Positions 42,899 to 51,524 of a stretch of 64,000 bases of DNA are shown here, one piece after another. A model generated the notes under the pieces. It searched no databases and had not been told where the DNA came from. It saw only the letters and a program-made list of their open reading frames with translations. Position 1 is the stretch's first letter, and the number at the start of each line of letters is the position of its first letter. The position numbers and the translations under genes are program-made. Origin of the DNA: Caldilineaceae bacterium (GTDB lineage Bacteria > Chloroflexota > Anaerolineae > Caldilineales > Caldilineaceae); assembly GCA_022842065.1 (NCBI GenBank), contig JALHQH010000061.1, positions 1 through 64,000 of the forward strand. Reading direction: 5' to 3'.

Positions 42899-42945
42899 CG
42901 GGTACGCCGTGGGCAAAGCTCTTTTGCTCATCGGTTTGTTCATCG

Positions 42946-43001
42946 GTAACGACTAACCCCTCCCGTGCCCCAGGGCGCGGGAGGGGTGACTTGGTAGTTA
43001 C
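42946..43001. repeat. GTAACGAC-family element, copy 2 (short form)
   Basis: GTAACGACTAACCCCTCCCG faces GGGAGGGGTGACTTGGTAGTTAC around a GC-rich centre. The reverse complement of its right arm (GTAACTACCAAGTCACCCC) aligns with the left arm at 54105. It lies between the STAS and phosphatase genes. Confidence 0.72.
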
Positions 43002-43057
43002 GTCCATTGTGTACCCAACCAGTACTCTGTCTTTTTGCGTCTTGTCCAGGATAAAAC

Positions 43058-44044
43058 ATGCAACCGAACCTTAACCCAAACCAACCTAATCATCTGGCAA
43101 GCCTGCTGCCCCTCTGGCTTTGGATCACAGGCCAACGGACGGCCACAACAATGGAGGATCGCCAACTACCTCACTGGCCGATCGAAGTACCAGGTACGCC
43201 GGCCGCTGAGCTGCGCCTGCGCGACGCACGACTGAAAGGTGAACAAAACGCGATCGACCAGCAAGCCGCCCTGACCATTGAACGTTTGTTGGCAACACAA
43301 CTCACCAACTTGTCACACAATCTGGCCAAGGCACGCGAGGTCCAGCGCGGTTTTATGCCGCGGACGCCGCCCATTGTGGCCGGAATCGACATCGTCACTG
43401 ATCTGCGCCCGGCGTCGGAAGTGGGCGGTGATTTCTATGATTTTATGCTGAATAGCCGGGGCGAATTGGTTTTCTCGGTTGGGGATGTTTCCAGTAAAGG
43501 CGTTTCGGCCGCATTGCTGACGCCGGTGATCTGCAAGTTGATGCGCGCCGGGCTACGTTTTCTCGATAATGTGACCCCGCAAGCGTTGCTGGCCTATATC
43601 CATGACGATCTCTACCACGAGTTAAGCAACGCGGTCATGTTTACAACCATGTTTATTGGCCACTATCACCCGGCAACACGCTCCCTCGTCTATGCCAATG
43701 CCGGCCATGCGCCCGTTATCTATCGCCCGGTGCATGAGCAAGCCCGCTTGATTCATGCTGATGGTGCGCCGGTCGGGTTACTTGATGAGAACAGTTGGAT
43801 CAATCGTAAATTGACGCTGAACCCCGGTGATCTGTTGTTAGTTGGCACCGATGGCATTACAGAAGCGCGCAATGTGCAGGGGGTGATGTTCGGTTACGAG
43901 CGACTGCTGGCATTGGTCGATCAGTTGGCTGATCATAGTGTGCGTACCATTGCGGATGAGCTTTTTACCGTCCTGCACCGTTTTGCGCCCAACCGTCACT
44001 ATGATGATGATCAGACAATGGTGCTTTTTAAGGGTGTTCGTTAG
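43058..44044 (+). CDS. SpoIIE/RsbU-type PP2C serine phosphatase
   Basis: A 328-residue phosphatase. A helical linker (about 52-98) precedes the PPM domain, which has REVQRGFMP, EVGGDFYDF (D125, D128), VGDVSSKGVSAAL (D143), GTDGITEARN and DDDQTMVL. All expected metal ligands are present. No sensor domain is recognised in the divergent first 50 residues, unlike RsbP or PAS-linked forms. It would dephosphorylate STAS serines and so release them. It lies 159 bp after the STAS gene, and a repeat element intervenes. Confidence 0.93.
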   Translation: MQPNLNPNQPNHLASLLPLWLWITGQRTATTMEDRQLPHWPIEVPGTPAAELRLRDARLKGEQNAIDQQAALTIERLLATQLTNLSHNLAKAREVQRGFMPRTPPIVAGIDIVTDLRPASEVGGDFYDFMLNSRGELVFSVGDVSSKGVSAALLTPVICKLMRAGLRFLDNVTPQALLAYIHDDLYHELSNAVMFTTMFIGHYHPATRSLVYANAGHAPVIYRPVHEQARLIHADGAPVGLLDENSWINRKLTLNPGDLLLVGTDGITEARNVQGVMFGYERLLALVDQLADHSVRTIADELFTVLHRFAPNRHYDDDQTMVLFKGVR

Positions 44045-44194
44045 CATGCCAACCGTTACCTTGTTCCGGATAAAATAGCATTTTAAAGTTGCTTTTGCAA
44101 GCGTAATATCATGGATACGTAACGAGCATGTGCTATACTGCGTCACAATTGCCAATATCACCCCTATATATTTGCTAAGGCAGTCATACCACCA

Positions 44195-44614
44195 ATGCAA
44201 TCGTCAGAGACTTTTCGCATCGAACTACCCGCTCGCTATCAGTATCTCCTTGTCATCAGCGCGACCATTGAAGCCATCTTAACGCGTATGGATGGTTTTA
44301 ATGGTGAGGCTGAGACGATCTATCAATTAAAACTTGCCGTACATGAGATCTGCAACAATGTGATCGAGCACGCCTATGGCGCTGACGCCGGCCAGTTGCT
44401 ATTGGTGATTACCCTCGAATATCAGCCGCCAAGGTTTATCCTTGATCTTTATGATACGGGACAACCTTGTGACTTGGCGACTGTTGTTTCACCCGATTTG
44501 GAACATCCCCAAGTGCGGGGCTATGGGCTGTTTTTGGCGCGTCAACTTTCGGATACGCTGCATTACGAACGTGTCGCCGAGCGTAACCATTGGCAGCTGA
44601 CGAAGGCCTTATAA
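44195..44614 (+). CDS. RsbW/SpoIIAB-like serine kinase (HATPase)
   Basis: A 139-residue GHKL ATPase. The N-box is LAVHEICNNVIEHAY (E51, N54, N55), the G1 box DLYDTGQP (D87) and the G2 region RGYGLFLARQL. Length matches anti-sigma kinases. It phosphorylates STAS proteins in partner switching. It lies 150 nt after the phosphatase and closes the locus. Because there is no sigma gene, it may serve as a switch kinase for the STAS and GT26-STAS proteins. Confidence 0.92.
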   Translation: MQSSETFRIELPARYQYLLVISATIEAILTRMDGFNGEAETIYQLKLAVHEICNNVIEHAYGADAGQLLLVITLEYQPPRFILDLYDTGQPCDLATVVSPDLEHPQVRGYGLFLARQLSDTLHYERVAERNHWQLTKAL

Positions 44615-44692
44615 TTGCTGCGGGCTGGAATTAGCGTTGCTTGGTCAGCGCGTTCCCTCGCTTGAGAATCTTTATTTTAGGAGTAATGATCG

Positions 44693-47600
44693 ATGTTAGA
44701 TAATTGTTTTGGGCAACGCTTGATTAACCAACCGCACTCTTTGCTGCGCCAATTTTTCCTCTTTGTTGCCCTCCTGTGTGGTTTAAGTTTTGCGGCGCTG
44801 ACCAGTAGCCGCCCGATTTATAGTGAAGCGCTCACCCCCTCTGCCCCTACCGTCACTGCTGCTGTCGCTGCCCCGGCGCTGGCGATCGGTTTTAGCCAAA
44901 GCAAGCTGCGGGGGGCCGCCGCCACCAATCCCACGTCACTGCAATTTGGGCCAGATGATCGACTCTATGTTGCCCAACAAAATGGGCTGATCAACGCCTA
45001 TACAATCGTGCGCAATGGTCCTGGTCAATATACGACCACCGTGACCGAAACGATCAAGTTAATTCAACAGATTCCCAACCATCATGATGATGGTAGTCCT
45101 GCCCCGCAGGTCACAACCCGGCAAGTCACTGGGCTTTTGGTGACAGGCACGGCGGCGACGCCGGTGATCTATGTCAGCTCGTCGGATCCACGCGGTACGG
45201 AAGCCAATGCCAATCCCCCTGCCCTAAGCGTTGATACCAATTCCGGGATCGTCAGCCGTCTCACCCGCAATGGTGACAGTTGGACCCAAGTGGATCTGGT
45301 GCGCGGTTTGCCGCGCTCGGTCGAAAATCATTCGGCCAATGGGCTGACATTGGACGCCGCCAGCAATACGCTCTATCTCATGGTGGGTGGCAATACCAAT
45401 ATGGGGGCACCCTCGACCAACTTCTCCAAGCTGGCCGAGTATGCCTACTCCAGTGCATTGCTGGCGATTGACCTGACTGCAATTGGCAACAGCACCTATG
45501 ATCTGCCGACCCTTGATGATGACGATCGCGCTGGGGTTAATGATGCTAATGATCCCTTTGGGGGCAACCTGGGCAAGAATCAGGCTATCCTTGAAGCGGA
45601 TGGCCCTGTGCAGATTTATGCGACTGGGTGGCGCAATGCCTATGATATTGTCCGCAACCAGACTGGACGCCTCTATGCGGTAGACAATGGTTCGAATGCC
45701 GGCTGGGGCGATGTGCCATTGAATTGCACCAATCAGCTGCAAGATGGCGGCTTTGGCCATCTGGACAGTCTGCATTTTATCAGTGGGCCTGGCTATTATG
45801 CCGGCCATCCCAACCCGACCCGCGCCAACCGCGCCAATGTCTTTAATTCATCCAATCCCCAATCACCCGTGTTGACGGCGAACCCCATCGAGTGTACTTA
45901 CTTGGAACCAGGTGTCGCCAATGGTGCCCTCACCACCTTTGATTCTTCGACGAATGGACTGGTTGAATATACGGCCAGTAACTTTAGTGGTGCCTTGCAG
46001 GGCAACCTGCTTGCGGCCTCCTATTCGGGTGCGATCTCGCGCTTGCGCTTAAATGCCGATGGCACTGCCCTGGTCAGCCCCAAAGAAGTGCTGCTCTATG
46101 GCTTTGGCACCCATGCACTCGACGTGACGGCCCAAGGCGATGATCAGATCTTCCCAGGGACAATTTGGGCCGTCACCTACTTTAATGAACCCGTCCATGT
46201 CTTTGAACCCAATGACTTTGAAGGGGGCAGTACGGCTTGTACCGGTCTCAATAATGCCACCCTGGACGAAGATCTGGATGGCTACAACAATGCCGATGAA
46301 ATTACCAATGCCACCAACCCTTGTTCTGCCGGCAGCGTGCCCTTTGATTTCGACAATGATCTAATCTCCAACCTGCTCGATCCCGATGATGACAATGATG
46401 AGATCAATGACGATGCTGATCCTTATGCCATCGACCCCGAAAATGGCGCAACCACCAATCTGCCGGTGGTGCTCACCTGGAATAATGGTGATGTCAGCCC
46501 TGGTGGCTTGCTGGGATTGGGCTTTACCGGATTGATGCAGAATGGCACGAACTATGGTGCGCTCTATAGTGCGAACAATCTAGTCAACGGTGGGGCTGCC
46601 GGGGTGCTGACAGTGAATAATGTCCCTACTGGTAGCGCCGCCGGCTCAACGAATACGCAACAATATGGTTTTCAGCTTGGACTTAATCTCAATCAAGCCA
46701 GCGCGCCCTTTACCATTCACACCCGCTTGAAGGCCCCCTTCCAGGCGACGACAATGGATGGCAACCGCGCCATGGGGCTCTTCTTTGGCACCGGTGATCA
46801 GGACAACTATCTACAACTCGTCGCCAGCGCGAATGAGGGTGATGGTGGTGTGCAGTTGCTGTTGGAAGAGGCCGGTGCGGTCGCCCGAACGGAGACCTAT
46901 GGTCCCACGGCTGGGGTTGCGATCAAAAGCGCAACCGATTTGGATCTCATGCTGCACATTCATCCCGCGGCAGGGCTGGCAACTGCTTCCATTGTGATCA
47001 ATGGTGGGGCGCGTCTTGATCTCGATGCCCTCTTTGCGCTGCCCAAGGCTTGGTTTAACGGCCCTAATCGACCCGCCGTAGGGATTATCGCCACCGCGGC
47101 CGGCTCCACCCCCTTCCCGGCCAGCTGGGATTTTCTCACCGTTACCACTTCCCCCACCAATGTTGGCCCGACGCGTCTCTATCTGCCGGTGGTGACGGCC
47201 GGGGTAACCACGGCGCAGCGCAGCGTGCAACGCGTCGCGGCGTTGGCGGCACCGGGCGCACCGCCGCTGGCCAATGCCGGTGGCGATCAGGTAGTCGTTG
47301 ATGTCGATGGTGATGGTGCCGAAGCCGTTCGGATCAGCGGTAATGGCAGTGGCAGTGGTGATCTGGAGAGCACAGTGATCAGCTACACCTGGCAGAGCGA
47401 AACCGATGTGGTCATTCCGGATGGCCTGAGCCCTGTTGCCCTTTTCCCGCTGGGGGTTCATACAGTGACCCTGACGATTACCGATGATGAGAATCTGGTC
47501 GACACCGATACCGTCGTCATTACGGTAATCGATGTCAACGCCAGTGGTGGGATCCTCTACCGGGTGAATGGCGGGGGCGAAATTGTCGCCCCACTCGATG

Positions 47601-48118
47601 GCAGTCGCGTCACCTGGGGCGCGGATTCCTACTTGAATTCCTCGATTTATCTGAGTTCGACGGCAAATCTGCGCACCTACATCACCTACACAGCCATTAC
47701 CATGGATGATCCCTCGCTGGCCGGCACCGGGGTAACGCCGGCGCTCTTTTCTATCGAGCGTTATGCCGAAAGCGCTGAACCCGGCCTGCAGATGGCTTGG
47801 AATTTCCCCTTGACTAGTTCGGTCGAAGTGGAGATCCGGCTCTTCATGGCGGAAATCTGGTTTGATAGTGACGACGCCCGGCTCTTTAGCGTGGCGGTTG
47901 AAGGGGAGACGCCTACTGTCTTTGATCGCATCAACATGCATGCCCTCTGGGGTGCGAATAAGGCGGCCATGTTGAAACATCGGGTCGTGGTTACCGATGG
48001 CAATCTGGATCTGGATTTTATGGCGATTGTGGAGAATCCAGCCATCAAAGCTATCGAGATTCGGGTGGCCAGTGATCTGACCATTAAAAATTATCTGCCC
48101 CTGCTGCTCGCCCAATAG
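44693..48118 (+). CDS. Large secreted multidomain protein with beta-propeller, PKD-like and malectin-like domains
   Basis: A 1141-residue exported protein. A signal peptide (about 20-45) precedes a sugar-dehydrogenase-like beta-propeller (about 60-510; LQFGPDDRLYVAQQNG, NHSANGLTLD, WRNAYDIVRNQTG). Asp-rich calcium repeats (about 525-590, DEDLDGYNN, DFDNDLISN) lead to a concanavalin-like region (about 600-820). RLYLPVVTAG lies near 827. A PKD-like domain (about 858-950) and malectin-like domain (about 952-1125, YRVNGGGEIV) follow, and the protein ends NYLPLLLAQ. AGGAGTAATG precedes ATG 44693. It probably binds or oxidises sugars outside the cell; no PQQ-site test is possible here. Confidence 0.85.
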   Translation: MLDNCFGQRLINQPHSLLRQFFLFVALLCGLSFAALTSSRPIYSEALTPSAPTVTAAVAAPALAIGFSQSKLRGAAATNPTSLQFGPDDRLYVAQQNGLINAYTIVRNGPGQYTTTVTETIKLIQQIPNHHDDGSPAPQVTTRQVTGLLVTGTAATPVIYVSSSDPRGTEANANPPALSVDTNSGIVSRLTRNGDSWTQVDLVRGLPRSVENHSANGLTLDAASNTLYLMVGGNTNMGAPSTNFSKLAEYAYSSALLAIDLTAIGNSTYDLPTLDDDDRAGVNDANDPFGGNLGKNQAILEADGPVQIYATGWRNAYDIVRNQTGRLYAVDNGSNAGWGDVPLNCTNQLQDGGFGHLDSLHFISGPGYYAGHPNPTRANRANVFNSSNPQSPVLTANPIECTYLEPGVANGALTTFDSSTNGLVEYTASNFSGALQGNLLAASYSGAISRLRLNADGTALVSPKEVLLYGFGTHALDVTAQGDDQIFPGTIWAVTYFNEPVHVFEPNDFEGGSTACTGLNNATLDEDLDGYNNADEITNATNPCSAGSVPFDFDNDLISNLLDPDDDNDEINDDADPYAIDPENGATTNLPVVLTWNNGDVSPGGLLGLGFTGLMQNGTNYGALYSANNLVNGGAAGVLTVNNVPTGSAAGSTNTQQYGFQLGLNLNQASAPFTIHTRLKAPFQATTMDGNRAMGLFFGTGDQDNYLQLVASANEGDGGVQLLLEEAGAVARTETYGPTAGVAIKSATDLDLMLHIHPAAGLATASIVINGGARLDLDALFALPKAWFNGPNRPAVGIIATAAGSTPFPASWDFLTVTTSPTNVGPTRLYLPVVTAGVTTAQRSVQRVAALAAPGAPPLANAGGDQVVVDVDGDGAEAVRISGNGSGSGDLESTVISYTWQSETDVVIPDGLSPVALFPLGVHTVTLTITDDENLVDTDTVVITVIDVNASGGILYRVNGGGEIVAPLDGSRVTWGADSYLNSSIYLSSTANLRTYITYTAITMDDPSLAGTGVTPALFSIERYAESAEPGLQMAWNFPLTSSVEVEIRLFMAEIWFDSDDARLFSVAVEGETPTVFDRINMHALWGANKAAMLKHRVVVTDGNLDLDFMAIVENPAIKAIEIRVASDLTIKNYLPLLLAQ

Positions 48119-48120
48119 GC

Positions 48121-48175
48121 GTAGAGGACAAGGCCGGCGTATGATCGTCGATCATCCGCCGGCTTTGTCCTCTGC
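48121..48175. terminator. 27-bp imperfect hairpin after the giant secreted protein
   Basis: Arms 48121-48147 and 48149-48175 match at 24 of 27 positions, with pairing to within a few bases of the centre. It starts 3 nt after the stop at 48118. No T-run is present, but placement and strength favour an mRNA-end role. Confidence 0.6.
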
Positions 48176-48278
48176 CTGCACAATCAGCCGCCCGCCGCAT
48201 CCCTTACATCTGGATTCATTGACGGCCGCCCGCCTCGTAACGCGTTCGTGTTTGTTTTATTGATCGACAGGTATTTGC

Positions 48279-49520
48279 ATGAAGCACCCCTCTCGACTGA
48301 ACCCAACTGCCACATCTACTGGCAATAACGCTATCGTCAAATATACAAAGCTGGTGCGCCCACGGCGCCGCTACCAAATTGGGCAGCGGATTGCCGGTTT
48401 TTTGACCTTGCTGCTGATGCTGGGTCTGTTAGCCGTCTATGCGCTCGCGCAACACACCCAACCGTTGCCGCGTCGTGCTGGCACCGTACAAGTGATGGCC
48501 GCTACACATAGTGACAGCAATAACCTTGGTGTGGGGACGCTGCGGCAAGGCCCAACGCCGACCCAAAGTGCGACGGCGGGGACAAATCTTTTTGCCGCCC
48601 CAGCCGCCACTCCGGATCCGTTGCTGGATGTGCGCCCCGTAGGTGGTTCGATTTTTAGCCTGCCCACCGCAACCGTGCCTGCCGACCCGCTGCGCGCAAC
48701 CCCGACCGGGGGCGGTGTCGTGATCGATGGTGCAGATCCCTTAGTGGCCGCGGCCAAAGCCGAGCCACAACTTTATAGTACCTTTCTCAGTGCGCAAGAT
48801 GCCCTGCAACAGGCTGACCCTGAACAGGCGGTCGCCACCCTGCTCACCTTGGCGCAAAACCATCCGACTTACCTCACCACGCAGGTCACGGCGCTCCTCT
48901 ATACCGCCTATCTGGCCGCCGGTGACCAGCGGATGCGTGCTGGCGAACGGACGGCCGCCAGCGACGCTTACACAAGTGCCCAACAACTGGCGGTCGTTGA
49001 TCAAAGTGCGCTGACACGGCGCTTAGAGAGCATGGCTAGATTCCTGCAAACAACCAACGTAGCGGCCGCCGCGCCCAGCGTGGACCTGGCTGCCGAGGAG
49101 ATTGCTGCGACTGAGCTTAGTGCTGCGGCTGCGGCGGTCACCGCCGTACCCACCCCCACGGCGGCACCAACCCCAACCCCGGCAACTGTTGGGGTGGCGG
49201 CTGTCTCTGCACCGCGCTGTGATAATCCACAGGTCACCATTACGGCACCTGTGGCCAATGCGCTGCTCACCGGCGCGGTCGGTTTTACCGGCAGTGCCGT
49301 GCAAGACAATTTTTGGTTTTACAAGTTAGAGTGGGCGCAGGCTGGTCGTGAAACCTTTGCCTATTTCGCGGGGAGCCGGCTACCGGTGAGTGGTGGCTGG
49401 CTGGGGACGCTTGACACGACGATGTTACTGAATGGGGACTATGTGATCCGCCTCACCGCGGTTGATCTGACGGGTAACTATCCGTCCCCCTGCGATTTGC
49501 CAGTGCGGATCGAGAATTAG
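48279..49520 (+). CDS. Membrane-anchored surface protein with Ig-like C-terminal domain
   Basis: A 413-residue protein. A basic stretch (VRPRRRYQIGQR) precedes one TM (about 38-57), making it a type II membrane protein. A Thr/Ala/Pro-rich linker follows. A helical region (about 160-265) has TPR-like alternation (QDALQQADPEQAVATLLTLAQNHP). A second linker (about 285-305) leads to an Ig-like domain (about 313-413) with VTITAPVANALLTGAVGFTGSA and a final NYPSPCDLPVRI. It is exported with the gene upstream, perhaps as a surface assembly factor. I do not recognise a family. Confidence 0.75.
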   Translation: MKHPSRLNPTATSTGNNAIVKYTKLVRPRRRYQIGQRIAGFLTLLLMLGLLAVYALAQHTQPLPRRAGTVQVMAATHSDSNNLGVGTLRQGPTPTQSATAGTNLFAAPAATPDPLLDVRPVGGSIFSLPTATVPADPLRATPTGGGVVIDGADPLVAAAKAEPQLYSTFLSAQDALQQADPEQAVATLLTLAQNHPTYLTTQVTALLYTAYLAAGDQRMRAGERTAASDAYTSAQQLAVVDQSALTRRLESMARFLQTTNVAAAAPSVDLAAEEIAATELSAAAAAVTAVPTPTAAPTPTPATVGVAAVSAPRCDNPQVTITAPVANALLTGAVGFTGSAVQDNFWFYKLEWAQAGRETFAYFAGSRLPVSGGWLGTLDTTMLLNGDYVIRLTAVDLTGNYPSPCDLPVRIEN

Positions 49521-49538
49521 ATCTTGTGCGCCACGTTG

Positions 49539-50516
49539 TTAGCCACGGCGGCTGGTTGGGTCGAGTACATCGCGCAGCCAGTCGCCAAAGAGATTCAGGC
49601 CGAGTGAGGTCAGCGCAATCGCGACCCCCGGATAGATCATCAGCCAGGGCATCCCAATCAGCAGAAATTCGCGCCCATTCGAGAGCATATTGCCCCAACT
49701 GGGGACACTTTCGGGCACGCTCAGCCCCAAAAAGCTCAGCCCCGCTTCATAGAAGATCATGCTCGACATTTCAAAGGTGGCCAGGGTGACCAGCGGACCG
49801 ATCAGGTTGGGGATGATATGTTTGCGCAGGATCAGCGGCGCTTGGGTGCCCAGCGCGGTGGCCGCTTCGATATAGCCCAGGTGGCGAATGCGCAACACCT
49901 CCCCGCGGGTTAAGCGCGCAAAGATCGGCGCATCCGTGATGCCAAAGAGCAGGACGACATTGAGCAAGCCACGACCCAAAACCGCCGCCACCACAATCAC
50001 CAGCACCAGATAGGGAATCGACAGCAGCAAGTTGATCACCGTCATCAACGCCGCATCGACCCGCCCGCCCACATAGCCCGCCACCAACCCAATCATCATG
50101 CCCAGGAGACAAGCCAGCGCTGCGCCAAAAAAGGCCACGGTCACGGAAACACGCGCCCCATAGATAATGCGACTCCATTGGTCGCGCCCCAGTTTGTCGG
50201 TGCCCAACAGATAAGCCGGATCGCCCTGGATCACGGTCACTTTTTCCACCGTGGTGTTGCCTTCGCCAAAGCCCAGTGAGCGTTCTTCCAGCGTACGCCA
50301 GGCCGGCGGTAACTTGGTGGCCGCCATATTCTGCGCTGCCGGATCGTGCGGGGCCAGCCAGGGCGCGGCCAGCGCGGCAAAGACGACGATCAGGATGATC
50401 AGTAACCCCACGACCGCGGCTTTGTCGCGCCAAAAGAGGCGCATGGTCAGCCCCAACTGGCTGCGCCAGCTATCGTTTTGGCGATTAAATTTTTGTTCTG
50501 CAGCAATTGTTGTCAT
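49539..50516 (-). CDS. Dipeptide/oligopeptide ABC transporter permease (DppC-type)
   Basis: A 325-residue inner-membrane permease with about six TM segments. An N-terminal cytoplasmic segment and TM1 (about 33-53) precede a long periplasmic insert (about 55-110) containing LLGTDKLGRDQWSRIIYGAR. The coupling EAA loop is EAATALGTQAPLILRKHIIPN (about 220-240), at EAATALG. It overlaps the DppB-type permease by 4 nt. No ATPase gene lies in the window, so an unlinked ATPase must serve it. Confidence 0.93.
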   Translation of the reverse strand: MTTIAAEQKFNRQNDSWRSQLGLTMRLFWRDKAAVVGLLIILIVVFAALAAPWLAPHDPAAQNMAATKLPPAWRTLEERSLGFGEGNTTVEKVTVIQGDPAYLLGTDKLGRDQWSRIIYGARVSVTVAFFGAALACLLGMMIGLVAGYVGGRVDAALMTVINLLLSIPYLVLVIVVAAVLGRGLLNVVLLFGITDAPIFARLTRGEVLRIRHLGYIEAATALGTQAPLILRKHIIPNLIGPLVTLATFEMSSMIFYEAGLSFLGLSVPESVPSWGNMLSNGREFLLIGMPWLMIYPGVAIALTSLGLNLFGDWLRDVLDPTSRRG

Positions 50517-51427
50517 GTGATCCTTGGATCAACCACACCATACAAAATATCGGTTAGCAGATTAATCAACACTACAAAGATACCAATCACCAGCGTCACC
50601 GATTGCACGAGCACAAAATCGCGGTTGACAATCGCTTCGTTGAGCAACCAGCCCAGCCCTGGAATCGCAAAGATCGATTCGATGTAGATTGAGCCGGCCA
50701 TGGCATAGGTAAACTGCACCCCAATCACGCTGATCAGCGCCAGCGCGGCATTGCGAAAGATATGGCGGGCGGCAATCAGCGTCGTCGACAGGCCCTTGCT
50801 GCGCGCCGTGCGAATGTAATCCGCCGTGCGAATCTCCAGCACGGCCGACCGGGTCAACCGCACCAGTTGCCCCATCCCACCGACTGAAAGCGCTATCGCC
50901 GGCAGCACAAAGTGGCGTGCACTGTCGGCCCCAAAGGAAGGCAACCATTGCAGGTTGATTGCAAAGACCAGAATCAAGATCAGCGCCAACCAAAATGACG
51001 GCACGGTCTGGCCAATCAAGCCCAGCAAGCGGGCCAGCAGATCGAGCCACGTATTGGGCGCATAACCGCCGAGTACGCCTAGCGGAATCGCAATCACCAC
51101 GGCAATCACCAGCGCTAGCGTCGAGAGCCCAACCGTAATCGGAATGGCGCTAAAGATCACCTCATTGGCATTTTGGCGAAAACGCAGCGAGTAGCCCAGG
51201 TCGCCCTGCAGCAGATCGCCCACATAGCTGGCAAATTGCACTGGCAAGGGCCGATCCAATCCGAGTGCGGTCCGCATGGCATTCATCTGTGCCGGCGTAG
51301 CCGTCTCGCGCGCGATCAGCAGCGCCGTCGGATCGCCCGTCAGCCGCACTAGCATGAAGACAATCAGGATCACGCCGATCAATAGGCCAAGTGCATTGGT
51401 AAAACGAGTAAGGAAGTAACGTGGCAT
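50513..51427 (-). CDS. Dipeptide/oligopeptide ABC transporter permease (DppB-type)
   Basis: A 304-residue permease. TM1 (about 8-30) precedes MRTALGLDRPLPVQFASYV, a DppB hallmark near the N-terminus. The EAA-type coupling loop is DYIRTARSKGLSTTLIAARHIFRNA (core RTARSKGL). It overlaps the DppC-type gene. A 96-bp gap with a hairpin separates it from the binding protein, consistent with stoichiometric over-production of that protein. Confidence 0.93.
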   Translation of the reverse strand: MPRYFLTRFTNALGLLIGVILIVFMLVRLTGDPTALLIARETATPAQMNAMRTALGLDRPLPVQFASYVGDLLQGDLGYSLRFRQNANEVIFSAIPITVGLSTLALVIAVVIAIPLGVLGGYAPNTWLDLLARLLGLIGQTVPSFWLALILILVFAINLQWLPSFGADSARHFVLPAIALSVGGMGQLVRLTRSAVLEIRTADYIRTARSKGLSTTLIAARHIFRNAALALISVIGVQFTYAMAGSIYIESIFAIPGLGWLLNEAIVNRDFVLVQSVTLVIGIFVVLINLLTDILYGVVDPRIT

Positions 51428-51469
51428 GAGTTGGGATCGTGATGATGGGATGGTGGGCGAGTGATGACG

Positions 51470-51522
51470 GATAAGCGCTGACCGTCGGCTGAGCCTGTCG
51501 AAGCCAACGGTCAGCGCTTATC
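51470..51522. terminator. Hairpin between substrate-binding protein and permease genes
   Basis: Arms 51470-51490 and 51502-51522 match at 20 of 21 positions (16 terminal base pairs perfect), with an 11-nt loop. It begins 2 nt after the binding-protein stop codon. In such operons intercistronic hairpins protect the upstream mRNA and reduce permease expression; that role is inferred. Confidence 0.65.
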
Positions 51523-51524
51523 AC

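Noticed and set aside
46811..48115. 434-codon leftward frame opposite the large secreted protein
   Set aside because: It mirrors the real gene's codon bias, has no recognisable domain, and its translation is compositionally odd (rich in Arg, Gly and Ile).
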